DNA of 64,000 nucleotides from Euwallacea fornicatus. Its lineage: Eukaryota > Arthropoda > Insecta > Coleoptera > Curculionidae. The position numbers were made by a program, and so were the translations under genes. Positions within the stretch are counted from its first letter, which is position 1. Each line of letters begins with the position of its first letter. The DNA is taken from the NCBI RefSeq assembly GCF_040115645.1, contig NC_089579.1:186001-250000 (forward strand), in the 5' to 3' direction. Below the pieces are notes generated by a model. That model saw nothing but the letters and a program-made list of their open reading frames with translations. It did not search any database and was not told where the DNA came from. This document shows positions 20,623-32,397 of the stretch, piece by piece.

Positions 20623-23222
20623 CTATCTGTTCTGTAGTTGTCGCAGCCTTTCTGTTATTCTTATCATGTTTGTGCGTACATACAGTAATTGGTTGAGTGG
20701 GTTGTGTAACGGGTTTTCGGGGTGTCTTAGTTTTGTGATTAGTCTTAGTGCAATCTGTTCTGTAGTCTGTATGTGTTTGCTTGTTTTTTCTGTTGCATTT
20801 GCCCTCAGTACGTGCCCGTAGTCCAATAGTGGTCTGCATATGGTTTTGTATATTTTTATGGCGGTTTCCATACTAATCCCTTTGTCTTTGTATGTCAGTG
20901 TTCGGAAGTGTTTTGCCCTTTTTATGATTTCTAGTCGAGTATTTCGTACGTGTTTCGTAAATTTTAGTTTATTGTCTATTGTTATTACCAAATACTTCGC
21001 GTCGTTCCTTGGTTTAGTCGTGTGTCCGCCTGTCGTTATCGTTGGTGAGCAGTCTTTGATGTGGTGATTTGAAAGTAGAAGTTGATTTTTCGTGTCGTTT
21101 GGCGTTAGTCTCCATTTGTAAAACCATGTCATGGTTCTGTTTGTCAACGTCTGAAGCTTTTCCACGGCTTTCTTAGTAGTTTTGTCGTGTGCAATCAGCG
21201 CTGTGTCGTCCGCGTATTGCAAAATGTATGATGTTTTGTCTATATATTCCTTGTCCTGTAGATCATAGTTGTAAAGGGTGTTCCATCTGTTGGTCCTTTT
21301 TTAATTGTGAAACAAAACGCACTTTTTAAGAGGAAAAATCAAAAAATTTTATTGAAATTTGTAGGTTGTTCTTTGCCATTTTATGTATGGAACACGACAT
21401 CGCACATATGACCACCACGGCTCCGTTTACACGACATCATCCGAACATCAAAATTTTCAATGACTTTTTACAGAATTAACGGGTCCATGGCCGTAATTTC
21501 GGTTCGAATATTCAGATCTTGAATTGTTTGGGGAGCATTGGCATACGCTTTACTTTTCAGAAAACCCCATAGGAAGAAGTCCAATGGAGTCAAATCGCGC
21601 GATCTCGGGGGCCAACTGACGTCCAAATTTCGCGAAATTATGCGGTCCGGAAATTTTTCATGCAATAAGTGGATTGTTTGGCGATTTGTGTGCGCTGTTG
21701 CTCCGTCCTGCTGAAACCAAAGATCAGTGTCACCAATCCGATCAATTTCTGGCCATTACAATTCCGATATCATGCCACGATAACAATCTCCGTTGACAGT
21801 TACGGCTTCTTCTTCACGATCTTCAAAAAAAAACTCCGCCAGACCATAGGCCACACCGCACAGTCACTATTTCGGCATTCATAGGCTGTTGATGATATTC
21901 ATGAGGATTTTCAGCTCCCCATAACCTCCAGTTTTGTTTATTAACGTGGCCAGAGAGATAAAAATGTGCTTCGTCGGAAAAGATGATTATTGCTGAACAT
22001 CCATCGATTCTTTCCAGCATCCAGTTAACAAAAACGCGTCGCTGTAAGTGGTCAGCTGGCTTTACTTCTTGCGTTAATTGAATTTTGTATGGATGCAAAT
22101 GAAGATCAACATGCAAAATTCGCCATAATGTTGTTGGCCTGAGGCCTAATTCTTGGGAACGATGTCGGATCGATGTTGATGGTTGATCACGAACACTTTC
22201 ACTCACTGTGACCACAACATCTCGACTACGAACTGGACGAACATGTTGGTATGCTCTGCGACCCTCCACTGAACCAGTTTCTTCAAAATAAGCAACAATT
22301 TTTCCAATAGCACGTTCAGTTGGACCTGCATGTCGACCGAAACTTTCACGTAATTTGCGAAAGGTATTTTTTTTTTAACGACCATTTTCGTAATGAATTT
22401 GGATAACTAAAATGCGTTGTTGTGTTGTAAGCGAAACCATATCTGCAAATGACATACTTTTGACAGTTCACATCTGTCATGGATATGAAAGTTTGTGAAT
22501 CTGACATACCTAAAATTGATAGTTCAAAAAAGGACCACCAGATGGAATACCTTTTATATATCGTGGCAGTATATATTGTAGAGCAGTGGTGAGAGCGGCG
22601 AACCCTGCGGTAGCCCCTGTTCCGGAGAGAAGGGGAAGGAGAGGGCAGTGTCAATACGTACCTGAAGTTGTCGGTTTTCTGGCAAATTTTTGATTAAGTA
22701 GATTAGGTATTTTGGTATTTTCAGTTTGTGTAATTTGTACAGCAGACCCCTGTGCCAGACGCTATCCAAAGCCTTATTAATGTCCATTAGTGGGCTCGCC
22801 GTTTTGCCCCCCGCCAGTTGCGTAGTTTGTATGATGTTCGTCAGGGCGAACATGGTCGAATATTTTGGTTTGAAGCCAAATTGATAGCTTGGTATGGGTT
22901 TTCCGATCAGTTGTTGCAGTCTGTTTTTTAGAATGTGTTCAAGGATTTTGCTTAGCACCGGTAGTAGCGTAATAGGTCTGTAGTTTGGTGCGAGCGTGTG
23001 GTCCAGTCGATTTTTTGGTATAGGCATTATCACTCCCATTTTCCAGATTTCTGGAACTCTTCAGGTGACGATACATTTGTGCATTTGTCGTCGTATGAGT
23101 TGGTGGGTGTCCGGAGTTGGGCTTTTTACAACTTTGTCTTTTATTTTGTCTTTTCCCGGTGCTGTATCCTTGCTATATGTGAGGGCTTCATCGTACTCTG
23201 TTTCTGTGATTAGTTGGTAACA
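20623..23222 (-). pseudogene. Jockey-type reverse transcriptase (lineage C)
   Basis: The fingers/palm part lies at 23200-22557: 'DTAPGKDKI', 'NYRPITLLPVLSKILEH', 'YQFGFKPKYSTMFAL', 'DINKALDSVWH' (the usual F after A is L here) and 'EQGLPQGSPLSPLLYNIYC'. The rest lies at 21272-20623: 'LQYADDTALIAHDK' (YADD catalytic motif), 'FYKWRLTPNDTKNQLL' and a C-terminal thumb. Removing the inserted element plus one TA rejoins the two parts in frame. A later frame change at about 20800 leads into the 3' tail. Confidence 0.85.
21274..22554 (-). mobile_element. DD41D element, copy 4, inside the jockey RT
   Basis: 1281 bp. Ends AAGGGTGTTCCATCTGTTGG and, inverted, AAAGGTATTCCATCTGGTGG, with TA at 21272-21273 and 22555-22556. 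A transposase remnant on the minus strand has 'FSDEAHFYLSGHVNKQNWR' (first Asp), 'WFQQDGATAHTNRQTIHLL' (second Asp) and 'SRDLTPLDFFLWG' (third), with 41 residues between the last two. Frameshifts at about 21830 and a stop near 22380 inactivate it. Confidence 0.9.
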
Positions 23223-23321
23223 TTTTATATTATTAGCAATCTCTGAGATACTGAGACTTTCATTTTTCAAACGAACGATGAGATTTCTTCTTTCTACACC
23301 GCAATGCTTACTTTTACCCAC
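23223..23321 (-). pseudogene. Tc1-like transposase N-terminus remnant
   Basis: The first 33 codons of a Tc1-type protein ('MGKSKHCGVERRNLIVRL', 'SISEIANNIK') fuse at 23222 to the truncated jockey element. Only the start of the DNA-binding helix-turn-helix survives. Confidence 0.55.
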
Positions 23322-23654
23322 TCAAAAATTTGAATTAAATAATCGAACATAAGGAAACACCTAAATATCATACTTTCAGAAACAAACTGTTAATTCACGT
23401 GATATTTTTCAGCGATCTTAGAAAACGTGCTATTATATGACCGCGACTGTACTTCTGTTTTTGGTTGGATATTTACAAGTTACGTACAACTAAGCGATCT
23501 GACAAGCGTATCTCACAAGTATATCCACAACGTTTAATGTTAAAATGAGCCGATGTACGAAGACTTTTTACACCGAATGTAACAGGTGTACAAAAAGAAA
23601 CTGAGCATTTTCTGGTGAAATTAAGCTTCATTAAAAACATAGTTATTGAAAATA

Positions 23655-24530
23655 TTAGTAATCAAAATAATTTCCATAGCTGTCCATGGTCTTTTGCCAT
23701 TTACTGGGTAAATGATGGATGCCCTCGTGATAGAAGCTCAGTGGTTTCGACGAAAAATAGTTATCGAGCCATTTTCGAATATTTTCAACGTTAAAGAATC
23801 GTTGGTCAGCTAAAGGAGACCGCATGGATCTGAACAAGTGGAAGTCGGAAGGAGCCAAGTCTGGAGAATACGCCGCATGCTGGAGTATTTCCCAGCCTAA
23901 CGAGAAGACGAGTTCCTGGGTCGGTTTAGCTGTATGTGGACGAGCATTATCACTTTCCGACTTCCTTGGCCCGTAAATGGTCTTTTTTCCTCCGGAGCAT
24001 CGCTTAATTTGATCATTTGGGCCTGATAACGGTCAGCTGTAACAGTTTGACCGGGTTCCAGAAGCTCATAGTAAATGACTTCTTTACAATCCCACCAGAC
24101 GCACAGTAAGATTTTCTTGGCATGAATGTTTGGTTTTGCAACCGATGTGGATGGCTGGCCTGGGTCAACCCACGGTTTTCTGCGCTTAGAATTGTCATAG
24201 AAAATCCACTTTTCATCTCCCGTAATAATGTTATGCAGAAAATTCTTTCTTTTATACCGAGAAAGCAAGTTCATGCAGATGTCAACTCTTCGATTTTTAT
24301 CGTCTTCGGTTAGCTCACGAGGAACCCATTTTCCTGCTTTTTGAATTTTTCCCATTCCATGCAATCGAACTGAAGCTGCTCGTTGAGTTACTCCTCATTG
24401 CTCTGCAAGCTGTTTTTCAGTTTGGCATGGATTTTCCAACCTCCCCAAGCCGAATTAACCATTTCTGTTGTTTCAGCAGCATTTTTTCCCAGTTTAAAAC
24501 TGAAGAACATTGATTTTCTCAAATATTGCT
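23655..24530 (-). pseudogene. mariner transposase (mellifera/cecropia-like), copy 3
   Basis: DD34D type, distinct from the Mos1-like copies. Parts: a weak N-terminal piece ('SAWGGWKIHAKLKNSLQSNEE' frame, with stop), 'MGKIQKAGKWVPRELTEDDK', 'ITGDEKWIFYDNSKR' (first Asp), 'VWWDCKEVIYYELLEPGQTV', a damaged second-Asp block ('VIMLVHIQLNRP'), then in a new frame 'MAPSDFHLFRSM' (third Asp) and 'FYHEGIHHLPSKWQ'. Inverted ends were not identified with confidence. Confidence 0.8.
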
Positions 24531-24772
24531 ATGTCCACGTCTCTATTTACGTTTTGTGCCCTGAACTACAGCTCCAAAGCAACTGAAACTTTTATCATAT
24601 AAAAAGTCGTAGATAAACAACACCAGCTTACAATTGCAGGCGAATTGAACGTGTCTAAGTATGTTTTTTTATTGCATATAACTTCATTGCTCAGTTTCTT
24701 TTCGTACACCTATTATGTAGCAGCATCACGCCACTGCTTTTTCACCATATTCGCTTCACAGCTTCATTGTTA

Positions 24773-26244
24773 TTGGGTGTTTAAATTAAGTGTTCAAAAT
24801 GTGCACCATTCGCACGTATACAAACTTGACGTCGTTTTAGCCAATTTTCCCGCACACTCTGAAAAATCCCTGGAATATTCCTAATATGACCGGCAGCATC
24901 GAAAATGCGTTGTCACGAATGATGTTCATCCCTTATTTCGACAGCGTAAACCAAATTTTTCATAAAACCCCAAAAGAAAAAATCCAGAGGATTGAGATCC
25001 GGAGATCCAGCGGGCCAACGATTGGGACTTCCTATCCGTCTGTTTCCGAAGTTATTATTTAAGTGCTCGCCAACTGGACGGCTTATGTGTGCTGGAACTC
25101 CGTCATGGAAATACCACATGATCGCAGGCAATTGAAGAGGCACATTTTCTAACGAATTTGGAAAATCATTGGTTAAGAAATTTAAATAACGTTGTCCCTT
25201 TAATCTTTGGGGTGAAACAAATGGCCCTATAAGCTGATTTCCCAGTGAAAATTGAAAATTCATGTTGTAATTTTTTTTTTATTGTTGCGTGGGGATTTTC
25301 TTCCGCCCAATCATGAAAAGTGCGAAAATTCCAAATTCCATTCCGTGTAAAACGAGCTTCGTCCATCGAAAAAATTCTAGGCAGGAAATTTGGATTTCCC
25401 TGTCGCTGTTGAAGAAACCGTTCACAAAATTGTTGCTTTGGTGCACAATCAGCCGGTAAAAGAGCTTGAACTCTTTGTACACGATACTGTTAGAGCAATT
25501 TTTCTTTTAGCGCTCTATGTACAGTCCAGCGTGAAACACCTACTTGGCGCGCAATGCTCCTTGTGCTTCTTGTTGAATCCTCTTCGATAAGGTTTCAAAT
25601 TTCTTCTTCAGTTCTTCTCGTGCTCGATCTCGTCCTTGGTATTTAGGGATTATGCTACCGGTATCCAGAAGTCTTTGGGCACATTGAATGAATGTTTGTC
25701 GAGCTGGAAGCTGTCTTTCTGGATAACGACTCTCGTAAACTCGCCTAACCTCTTCAGAATTTTGTAAAGCCTCTCCATAAATCAAAGTTATATCGTAATA
25801 CTCACGTAGAGAATACAATTTTGTTTAATTTATATCGAAGTTAATTCGCGAACTACTAAATCAATGCGAATGCACCGATAAATTTGGGTCCATCGGAAAT
25901 GCAAAGAAATATCAGGATAAATATCCATAATCGGTAAAGCAGCGTTATCCAGGTAGATTTCATTGAAATTTTAGCTATTAATTAGGTTTTAAATTGCTTC
26001 TGGCACTGTCATTGCTAATTAATTTAAAGTTTTTTTGCTATACGTAAAACTGTCAATACCTGTCAAACACATTTTGACACATTTATTCAAATTTTACGTT
26101 TTAATCTAGTTTTTCGATTGCTAATTTTAACCTTTTTTCCAATGAAAACTCAAATTTTCGACTTTAGTTATAAGAAATTTTTTGTTTAAAATTATGTTCT
26201 AAAGCTTTGGTTAAATTTACGAAAGTTTTTTCCCTAACACCCTG
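24773..26244 (-). mobile_element. DD41D-group element, copy 5
   Basis: About 1472 bp between TA at 24771-24772 and 26245-26246. The right end is CAGGGTGTTAGGG (inverted) and the left TTGGGTGTTTAAA, so the ends match poorly. The transposase remnant (25818-24913) starts 'YYDITLIYGEALQNSEEVRRVYESRYPER', like copy 2, followed by 'MDEARFTRNGIWNF' (first Asp) and 'WYFHDGVPAHISRPVGEHL' with 'SPDLNPLDFFFWG'. The spacing is 39 residues because two are deleted. Frameshifted at least twice. Confidence 0.7.
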
Positions 26245-26740
26245 TATAGTAATTTTGTTGCCAAAAAATTATTCTTAGTAGGTGCAGCACTTCTAACGTC
26301 ACTGAGTATATCATTTGTACGTATTTGTGCGATGAAAATTCATAAAGCCCAAAAAATTTCTAGTCTTTGTGTTGTTTTGGCTGCATGTTCACTTTTGTGA
26401 AATTGGAAATTTCGATTTTCACTTTTTCTCCAACCTGTTGATTGAAACTCAAATTTTTAATTACCAATAATGATCGTTTATGAGAAAATTTCAATACATT
26501 TAAAAACATTTTTTGGATCATGATTCTAACTATGAAATGATACGAGTTTGCTACGTGTACGATTGCTCATACGTTAAGCAACATTGAAAAAATATATCTA
26601 TACACAATGAAGGATCGTTTTAAAAAAAATTTTAATATACTATATGTTTGTTAGAATGTGATCAAGCGATTTTTACATAAATATTATAAATAAAGAATAC
26701 CTTTAATTATTATCATTATTTTCATTTTGTTTTTTTTTTC
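26245..26740. other. Unassigned A+T-rich sequence
   Basis: No gene recognised. Confidence 0.3.
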
Positions 26741-26749
26741 ATATTTTGT

Positions 26750-27740
26750 TGGATAACTCTTACTCCTTATAACTTCCAAACGTCGATTCTTCATGGATTT
26801 CAATAATTTTTCAATGAATTCCGCTGGCGCCTCATTCTATTGTTTATTAATAATTTCATGAAAAAGTTCTTTCAAATCTGGCAATGTTTCTTCATGCATT
26901 TTTCAGTCAATACGATCTCACCAGTTTTCGATTGAGTTCAAATTGGGGCTTTGTGCCGGCCAAGTTACAATGTTAACACTTTGAGCTTCTAGTCAATGTT
27001 TTGCCAATTTTCGTGTGTGGGATCGTTGTCATGTTGGAAGGTCCATCAAAGCGCCAAATTATCTTCAGCAAACCGAAGCATATTACCACTTAAAATATTA
27101 ACATAGACAAAGCGGCCCATTGTGTCGTCGATTTTAACTATTGGACCCACACCGACCCGAGAAAAGCAGCTACAAGCCATAACGCTTCCTCCTCCATATT
27201 TTTCTGCTGTTCTGATGTATTTTGGATTAATTGTTTCATTAATTGGTCTTCGCACTCACGGTGTTCCATCTGATTTGAACAAACAGAACCGATTTTCATC
27301 AGAAAATAACAAAATCGTCCATTTATCATGGCGCTAACAGACATGTTTCAATGCAAACCGAGGTCTTGCCTTCCCGTTTTTTTGCGAAAATTAAGCGTTT
27401 TTTCGCAGATTTTCTTGCAAAAAATCAAAATTCGTTTAATCTTCGCCTTATAGTGCTGACAGACACTGAAATTTCATTTAAATGTTATTTTCTGCAACAT
27501 GCGCTAATAAACGGACCTCGATCTGCGAGCACCTTCATTCGTCCATCATAGAAAGCACTAGTTTTCCGTTCTCTACCAGTTTCAGGAGGTGAATTTAAAG
27601 TGCTTAGGAAAATTTGAAATTGTTCCTGAAATAATTGATTTGTTTGAAAGTTAAGGTCTTTAGTAATTTTTCACTATTTATCACCATTTTTAAACTTTTC
27701 AATAGTGATTTTCTTAGCTTGTTGTGAGAGATGGGCACCA
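26750..27740 (-). pseudogene. Tc1-like transposase remnant, copy 3
   Basis: Decayed minus-strand frames: 'INPKYIRTAEKYGGGSVMA' (27255-27046, 'RPINETINPKY' and 'GRFVYVNIL' also as in Tc1), a C-terminal part in other frames ('WPAQSPNLNSIENWWDR'-like at about 26930), and N-terminal traces up to 27740. Many stops. A different subfamily from the copies at 4289 and 8892. Confidence 0.65.
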
Positions 27741-28002
27741 TAGGCATCATGCATAGGCATTTCGACAAAAATTGCCTACTAGAAACAAATGTTTGTTAAT
27801 TTTTTTTTAAATTTTAAATTGCTTTATTTATGAATTTCTTGTTTACAAACAACGGCCTGAACGAGATAATAGATGAAGATGTATTGCCAAAAGCATGTTT
27901 AGAAACAGAATGATAGGTGATGAATAATTTTAAATCGTTGAAATGAAAATATTCATGAATAAAGTTGAGAAAAAAATATTTTTTTAAAGTTGCTTCATAC
28001 AG
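27741..28002. other. Unassigned A+T-rich spacer
   Basis: No gene recognised; homopolymer-rich. Confidence 0.25.
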
Positions 28003-29400
28003 TATTGTGCAAAAAAATAGCAACTTTTATCATTTTTGACCATCATTTGAGGACATGGACGTAGAACAAAATTAATATGTTTAATAGGAAGTATCTACGC
28101 TTATTTTGAATATTTGACGTAGAATCTTCCCATCAAAATTACAATATCAAAGAAAACTGGCAATTTCATCAAAGGGCCGTGCAGAAAGATAGCAACTATT
28201 TGGATAATATATTACTTAACAGAGATGTTATAATCAATACTTAGTGTAACAGCCCTTTTATTTTATTACTGCTGCACATCTTTTCGGCATAGAATCAATT
28301 GATTTCTTGACGTAGTCTCCATCGAATTCGTTTCAAGCAGTCTCGATTGCGACAAACAAATTGTTCGGACTTCTTGCATGTTGTAAATCGTTGCCCATCT
28401 CCCGTTGTAAATCACGGCCAAGGGAAGGAATACCCTTTGTTGGAAAGGAGACACATGGGTCTACGTGTACCTTTTACAAGTGGACATCGGCTAGGAAACA
28501 TCTGTGCTGCACATGGGGTGCAGATGACTAAGGATCAGGGAGACCTGCAGAGGTGATATACTGCAAGAAGGCAGAACACCCTTGGCAAGTGATCAAAACG
28601 GGCGCACTTGATATCCCTCGGGGATTTTTTGTTATCACTGTCTTAGTTGTTATCTTCGTTACTTGTTAAAATAAATACGATAAAATCCATCACAACTGAG
28701 CAATTAATTCCTCACGCGTACGTGATTCACGACCTCTATTTACCACTGAGCATTTCGAGATGATATGAAGAGAGTCATCTCTATATCCTACACAAATCAT
28801 TGGTGTTACTGTAATGTTTAGTTCGAATTTTAGTGTCAACGTAGTGCCATGGGTTCTCAATCGGATTTAAATCCGGTGATTTGGACGGCCGAATCATTAT
28901 AGTAATTTTTTTTTTAATCCATTCTTTGACAAACATAGACGCATGCTTCGGATCGTTATCATGTTGAAAGATTGCTGTTAGTGGCATAAGTTCGTCCATG
29001 TAAGGCACTAAATGTGTTTGGAGAAGGTCCTTGTACGTGAAACGATCCATTATTCCACTGATTCTAACAACAAGACCCATTCCAAATGAAGAGACACAGC
29101 CCCGTACCATGACGTTTCCTCATCCATGTTTAATAGTACGGCGAACATATCTTTTGTCCAGTCTTTCGCCAGTAGGTCTTCTTACGTGAACTACCCCATC
29201 GTCATTAAATAAATTGTATTTGGATTCATCGCTGAAAACCACTTTTTTCCAATCATCTATCGACCAATTACAATGATCGAGGTCGGGCCTTAACATTTCT
29301 TTTGGACAACAATGGTTTCTTCGCGGGACGACGTGCTGGTAAAGCAGCATCATGTAACCTCCTTCTTACCATACTTGAGCTAACACTTGTCGCACCCGCT
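28003..29400 (-). pseudogene. Tc1/Tc3-like transposase remnant, copy 4
   Basis: The left end is CAGTATTGTGCAAAAAAATA (28009), with a related subterminal block GTGCAGAAAGATAGCAAC at about 28180. The minus-strand protein has 'VVFSDESKYNLFNDDG' (first Asp), a stop, 'FQHDNDPKHASMFVKEW' (second) and 'SPDLNPIENPW' (Glu). There are 33 residues between the last two, one fewer than the usual 34. The right end was not found; it may have been lost to the LTR-like block at 29405. Confidence 0.75.
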
Positions 29401-29404
29401 CCTT

Positions 29405-29580
29405 CTAACTTGGCCAAAATTTGAGAAGATCACAAAAATGGATTTGCTTTGGAGATTCGTAGTAGCAATCTGTTCATTCTGGGAGTGGTTTTTATATAGT
29501 TATCTATCTATGAGCTCTTAATGAGGTCCAATTGGTAATGTTATTAGATAGGCTCATGTGGACTACATGACTCATGTTAA
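29405..29580 (-). repeat. LTR-like block related to 12075-12395
   Basis: The minus strand shows ACATGAGTCATGTAGTCCAC, CTCATTAAGAGCTCA and a TATATAAA box in the same order as at 12395-12240. Confidence 0.35.
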
Positions 29581-29618
29581 TTTGCCAGTTTATAAGCTCG
29601 CTCGCTGCAAAGCTTTAC

Positions 29619-30939
29619 CGGGAAGAGTGAAAGAATAGTCTGGTTGAACAGAGTCCCAAAAGCGGAAAAAATTCCGTAGCTAATGCTGTAGACCAACATA
29701 TGTATCAGAAACCCCACATTAGTCATGAGCTCCTTAAGCTCCAACAGATAGGTCCGCAATGTTACTTTGTCGACATTTGCCCTTGCATCAGCTAAAGAAG
29801 AACTTGGAGGGTATTTAGGCTCACGTGGGAAGTCTAGAATTTCAGTTGTTGCACATGACAGCATAGGAGCTTAGTATCTAATTATGACTGACAAATTAGA
29901 ACTGCTAGGAACGGAGGTATACCGGCAAATGTTAATGCCCAGGAAAGCACCTTTAAGCCACGTCCAACCTCATCTAGATCTAGTGCGTCTTTTACAATGA
30001 TGGGAGGGACTAGGACACCAAGAGCACAGCCCAACTGCATTCCAAACATTCCTATTGAACACACTGTGGACATCCGCAAGACAATTTCAAAAATCGTAGT
30101 CACATGTCTGGGAACCCTTCAGTAAGCTCTGAATTCAAAGTTTCGCAAAAATAACCATGAACATCGTTTGTTGTTGATTATTTAGTAACTTGAAGCCTGA
30201 TCCGTTAGACACTCCCTGTATATTGAAAATAATGTAGTTTTGTCCATGGGGCTATTAGAATTTTTTTATTATTTTGCAAAGTACTATCGCCACCGCAATA
30301 TCACCATGTTACGCTCTGTATGAGTAGTAACCAGGAGACAAGGAAACTTAGAAAACCGAGAGAATTTCATTGAATTGTGGCTTGCTTGGACACTGGGAAA
30401 TGGTGTCAAAAAGTAAACGACTTTACCTGTTTTGGAATGTTTCTCGGTTTATTTCCTAACTTTTGTGTTCCTCTTCGCAAAAAAAAACACGTTAAAATCC
30501 ATATTTCGGTCCCAGAAAACGTGATCTTACCTCATTCGGCTTGAACCAAGTTGTAGCCAACTTAGGCGGCAAACTTAGTATGAAGACTTGCGATAAGGAG
30601 ACGATGGCTTGTCCAATCAAAACTACACGAAACGCATTGCGATTGATGGAGAACACCTTTACAGCAGTGGCTACAGTCGTCAACAAACATCCTGTAAGCG
30701 CGGTAAACCATAGACCCTAAAATACATAAATAGAAAAAAAATGGGTAAAAAATGTAATGGCAGAGACAGCGGAGGATTGGAAAGCTCTAAGATGAGGAAT
30801 ATAGCACAGTTATTAATAAAGTCTCTGCATTCTACTCAGCAAGCTCTGTGTTACTACAGGATTTTATACAAATACCCAAAAAGCAAAAGGAGGTGAAAAA
30901 ATTGTTTGTCTTCACAAGTCTTACTGTATAAGCGGATGA

Positions 30940-30972
<33 letters not shown>

Positions 30973-31204
30973 AAAGGAAAAAGAGAAAACACACAAGGGC
31001 TAGACAATCATGAACATCAGTCCAGTCCACTTGACTGAGCTTGACGTCGTAATATCTCATCACTATATTGGTCAGTGTCGAGTATTCCACCCATTGGAAA
31101 CAGCTAATGGTCGTGTAAAACGCGTACGAAACCAAAATATACCAGCGAAGCTTTGACCGTTTCTTGGTCTTGTTGTAGGAAGTTTTTGCTGATTGTTGGC
31201 ACTA
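29619..31204 (-). pseudogene. FLVCR-like major facilitator transporter, partial, probably broken
   Basis: Four exon-like blocks match the order of FLVCR heme/choline transporters. E1 about 31204-31030 ('LRWYILVSYAFYT', 'FQWVEYSTLTNIVMRYY', 'VDWTDV'). E2 30716-30531 ('LTGCLLTTVATAVKVFSI', 'VSLSQVFILSLPPKL', 'WFKPNE') with a good acceptor and GTAAGA donor. E3 about 30087-29893 ('STVCSIGMFGMQLGCALG', 'LVPPIIV'). E4 about 29838-29619 ('FPREPKYPPSS', 'FSAFGTLFNQTILSLFP') with a GTAAAG donor. The second membrane segment is missing or replaced by a GAT microsatellite, the E3 acceptor appears mutated, and the E3/E4 frame does not join cleanly. The C-terminal half is absent from the window. Confidence 0.65.
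30942..30972. repeat. ATC/GAT microsatellite
   Basis: About ten CAT/TCA units, just after the first FLVCR-like exon on the minus strand, reading as a run of Asp in the exon's frame. Confidence 0.9.
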
Positions 31205-32397
31205 AAGGGGGTCGCACATCCAAATTCACTAATATTTTTTTTTATATTTTTAATCACTTTCTGTTATTGCCACCGAATCAATTTCTACTTGAAGTGACTG
31301 CTACACAAGTACGGCGTTTGTGTTTAATTGGGTATAAAGATTTTTAGTAATCATGTTTGTTTACAAGAGCGACAAGCATCGCATATTGTCATAAATTTGT
31401 TATTAACAAATAATAAATTGCAGAAAAACTTACCTAAGGCGAACCGTGTTGCATGGAGTTACTGCTATTGATCTGTGCACCACAAACCATTATTCTAATG
31501 TAGTTTAGTAAGTTTGCGGTGTCTTGGAATATAGTTATGAGGCGATTTTCTTGACCATTATTGTATTTTATTGCATCTGGTCGTTATAAATATAAATTTG
31601 TTTATAAAAGTTAATTTAATTTTTTAACAGCCTATTGTTTTTACCTACTTATGGTGACGTATAAATGTATCTAATAGCAGAATAATATAATTGCTTTTTA
31701 CACAAGTGATTTAAGCCACCACGCTCGTAGACCTATTGTTCATTTTATTAGTAAAAAGGAGAATTAAGTATCATATTTTGCCCGAAATTTTGTTTCATTA
31801 TGCAATAATTTCACAACAAACAGAATTTTGATGAGATAAAAAAACATACTCGAAATGAGAATCTTGTTTTATGAGAAGCAACACCTTTAGTACGACTGTA
31901 ATCTACTTATGTTAAGAATGTTAGCTAACTATTGTGTAAACTAATATATTGATTTAATCACACTTTTTACAATTCTTTAGATTCGTTGAATCCAGCTGAT
32001 TGGTTGGAAAAAAGGTTATTGATTTCAATTTGCCTTAATTGACACGTGAATTTGGCAAATTTATTTAATTTTTCGTACTCCAGAAAGTTTCTATCGATTT
32101 TAGTGTTTTTTCTAATAAATATGTAATTTCTATTACTAGGACGTTATCAGATGTTATCTCACGTAGTAGTTTATTGGTGTGTAGATCAAGCCTTTTTATC
32201 CAACAGCATTATATATTTTTTAAGACTAACACTAAAAACAATAATAATTTAAAAATTGATTTATAAAATTTAATCCAAACCTATAACGACTAAAATGAAT
32301 CTAAATAAAGAGTACCATATAAATATTCTTAGTAATAATAATAATAACAACAATATTACAGTTTACACATTGTGACTATAATCTTATAACCCCAGAA
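31205..32397. other. Intergenic, no gene recognised
   Basis: A+T-rich. It holds the region upstream of the FLVCR-like exons and the 3' flank of the ADCK1-like gene. No clear AATAAA follows the ADCK1 stop within 100 bp on the minus strand. Confidence 0.35.

Larger units (their letters stand above)
20411..23222 (-). mobile_element. Jockey-type element (lineage C), copy 2, split by a DNA transposon
   Basis: 5'-truncated non-LTR element. The poly(A) signal AATAAA (minus strand) lies at about 20425 just before the 3' end. At 23222 the element joins a Tc1-like start. The body is interrupted by a DD41D element at 21274-22554. Related fragments are at 14040-14560 and 63470-64000. Confidence 0.8.

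Noticed and set aside
20534..21067. Plus-strand hydrophobic ORFs
   Set aside because: Antisense shadows of the jockey RT.
23061..23321. 86-codon ORF as a small gene
   Set aside because: It is a chance fusion of a Tc1-like N-terminus with a truncated jockey RT.
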